DNA from: Helicobacter trogontum
Lineage (GTDB): Bacteria > Campylobacterota > Campylobacteria > Campylobacterales > Helicobacteraceae
NCBI RefSeq assembly: GCF_000765905.2
Contig: NZ_JRPL02000002.1
Coordinates: forward strand, 124,001 to 188,000
DNA length: 64,000 nucleotides
Direction of reading: 5' to 3'
Position 1 is the stretch's first letter; each line of letters begins with the position of its first letter. The position numbers were made by a program, and so were the translations under genes. Positions 63,347 to 64,000 of this stretch are shown in pieces. Below the pieces are notes generated by a model. That model did no database searches. It was given only the letters and a program-made list of their open reading frames with translations, and was not told the DNA's origin.

Positions 63347-64000
63347 ATAGCATATGCAAATTAGTGGGCTAAGCAGGTGGTATTTTAATTCCACATATTT
63401 TATAGTTGCTATATGATGTGTAAAATGATCTCAATGATTTTAGGGATAGTTGATCAATGTTAAGTCCTTGTTGAATCTTTTTATTTTACACTCCAAGTTG
63501 AGTAGGCTAAAGAGTTACAAATGAATTGAAGAGTGTATGGCAAGATTATTATTCGTAATTGGATATACAATACAAGCAAAATCCTAGTGTTTATGCAGGG
63601 CGATGAGGTTTTATAGTGATATGAACTACCCATCTTCTTACAACATAGCTTCATAAAGATGACAATGATAAATCTCATGCAAGTATTTATTATAATGTAT
63701 TTCTAAACTACTTTTTTATATGGGTTATCTTCATATATTATATTAGGTTTAGTTGGATGTTGCGTCTAGTTTTTACTATTATATGTGTTGAGTGTGTAAA
63801 ACTATATTTAACATGAGGAATTCCTATAATGTTTGGGTTTTTTAAATATTAATCAGTGGGATTAATCTTGGCCAGTTATGCCAATATTAGATACGATATA
63901 AGCTTTAATTGCACTTATAAGATTTCAACAATGTTTAATATCTGTTATGTATAGGCAATATAATGAAAGATTTTTATACGCCCTTCATATCAAAGTCCTA
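63347..64000. other. Gene-free end of the window, 654 bp
   Basis: This is AT-rich sequence with no convincing frame; a 65-codon minus-strand frame at 63481-63678 has low-complexity content and no ribosome binding site. No tRNA or strong hairpin was recognised. A gene may begin just past the window edge. Confidence 0.55.

Noticed and set aside
1-64000. Search for tRNA, rRNA, tmRNA, CRISPR arrays, insertion sequences and prophage genes.
   Set aside because: No T-loop GTTCRANTC with matching acceptor stem, no regularly spaced repeats, and no transposase or integrase motif was found by eye. A covariance-model scan could still find something missed.

Overview
The window looks like the chromosome of an enterohepatic-type Helicobacter, or a close relative in Campylobacterota. 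It is AT-rich (roughly two thirds A+T by eye) and carries blocks whose order I recall from H. pylori: fliW-bamD-lon, rpsT-glmM, ksgA-rnj. It also has Hof-like and other Helicobacter outer membrane proteins, catalase, an orphan HydE-type hydrogenase small-subunit homologue and an AtoE/ScoAB/thiolase cluster. It additionally carries hisF, gabT-gabD and a Nik-type ABC importer, which gastric H. pylori lacks, so a gastric species is less likely. Species assignment is not possible from this alone. I found no tRNA, rRNA operon, CRISPR array, transposase, integrase or phage gene.

Layout. 1-8.3 kb: the end of a sodium-dependent transporter, an FtsH-like AAA protein whose zinc-protease motif is destroyed, a KgtP-like carrier, then fliW (-) divergent from bamD-lon (+). 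8.4-17 kb: lnt, a HydE-like hydrogenase small-subunit homologue, a small lipoprotein, an MnmC-like methyltransferase, the SRP RNA (minus strand, about 14253-14365), alanine dehydrogenase and an outer membrane protein. 17-23 kb: a DHH phosphoesterase divergent from a NYN-OST-HTH protein, an amino-acid binding lipoprotein, a Hof-like porin and panC. 23.6-30.2 kb: gabT-gabD, a terminator, an amino-acid permease, ribD and a PolB-like exonuclease. 30.2-35 kb: a 1.3 kb stretch without genes, a divergent pair of small genes and three tandem paralogous lipoproteins. 35-41 kb: hemB, class II DAHP synthase, an ankyrin protein directly before katA, and coaBC. 41.8-46 kb: a nikABCD-like operon with only one ATPase gene and a palindrome-rich upstream region containing a NikR-like site. 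46-50 kb: two uncharacterised genes, glmM, rpsT and a phase-variable methyltransferase broken at a G10 tract. 50-56 kb: a six-gene operon for ketone bodies (thiolase, ScoA, ScoB, 3-hydroxybutyrate dehydrogenase, GntP-type permease, AtoE). 56-64 kb: TolC and HlyD efflux parts without an inner-membrane partner, ksgA-rnj, hisF, and a gene-free end.

Together the metabolic genes describe an organism living on organic acids and amino acids: hydroxybutyrate and acetoacetate to acetyl-CoA, GABA to succinate, alanine to pyruvate, and uptake of 2-oxoglutarate-like acids. Nickel import is expected for urease and hydrogenase, which are not in the window. The strongest leads are the protease-dead FtsH, the poly-G-switched methyltransferase, the orphan hydrogenase-like protein, the triplicated lipoproteins, the nik upstream region, and a roughly five-fold excess of the word AGATTCT over the whole window.
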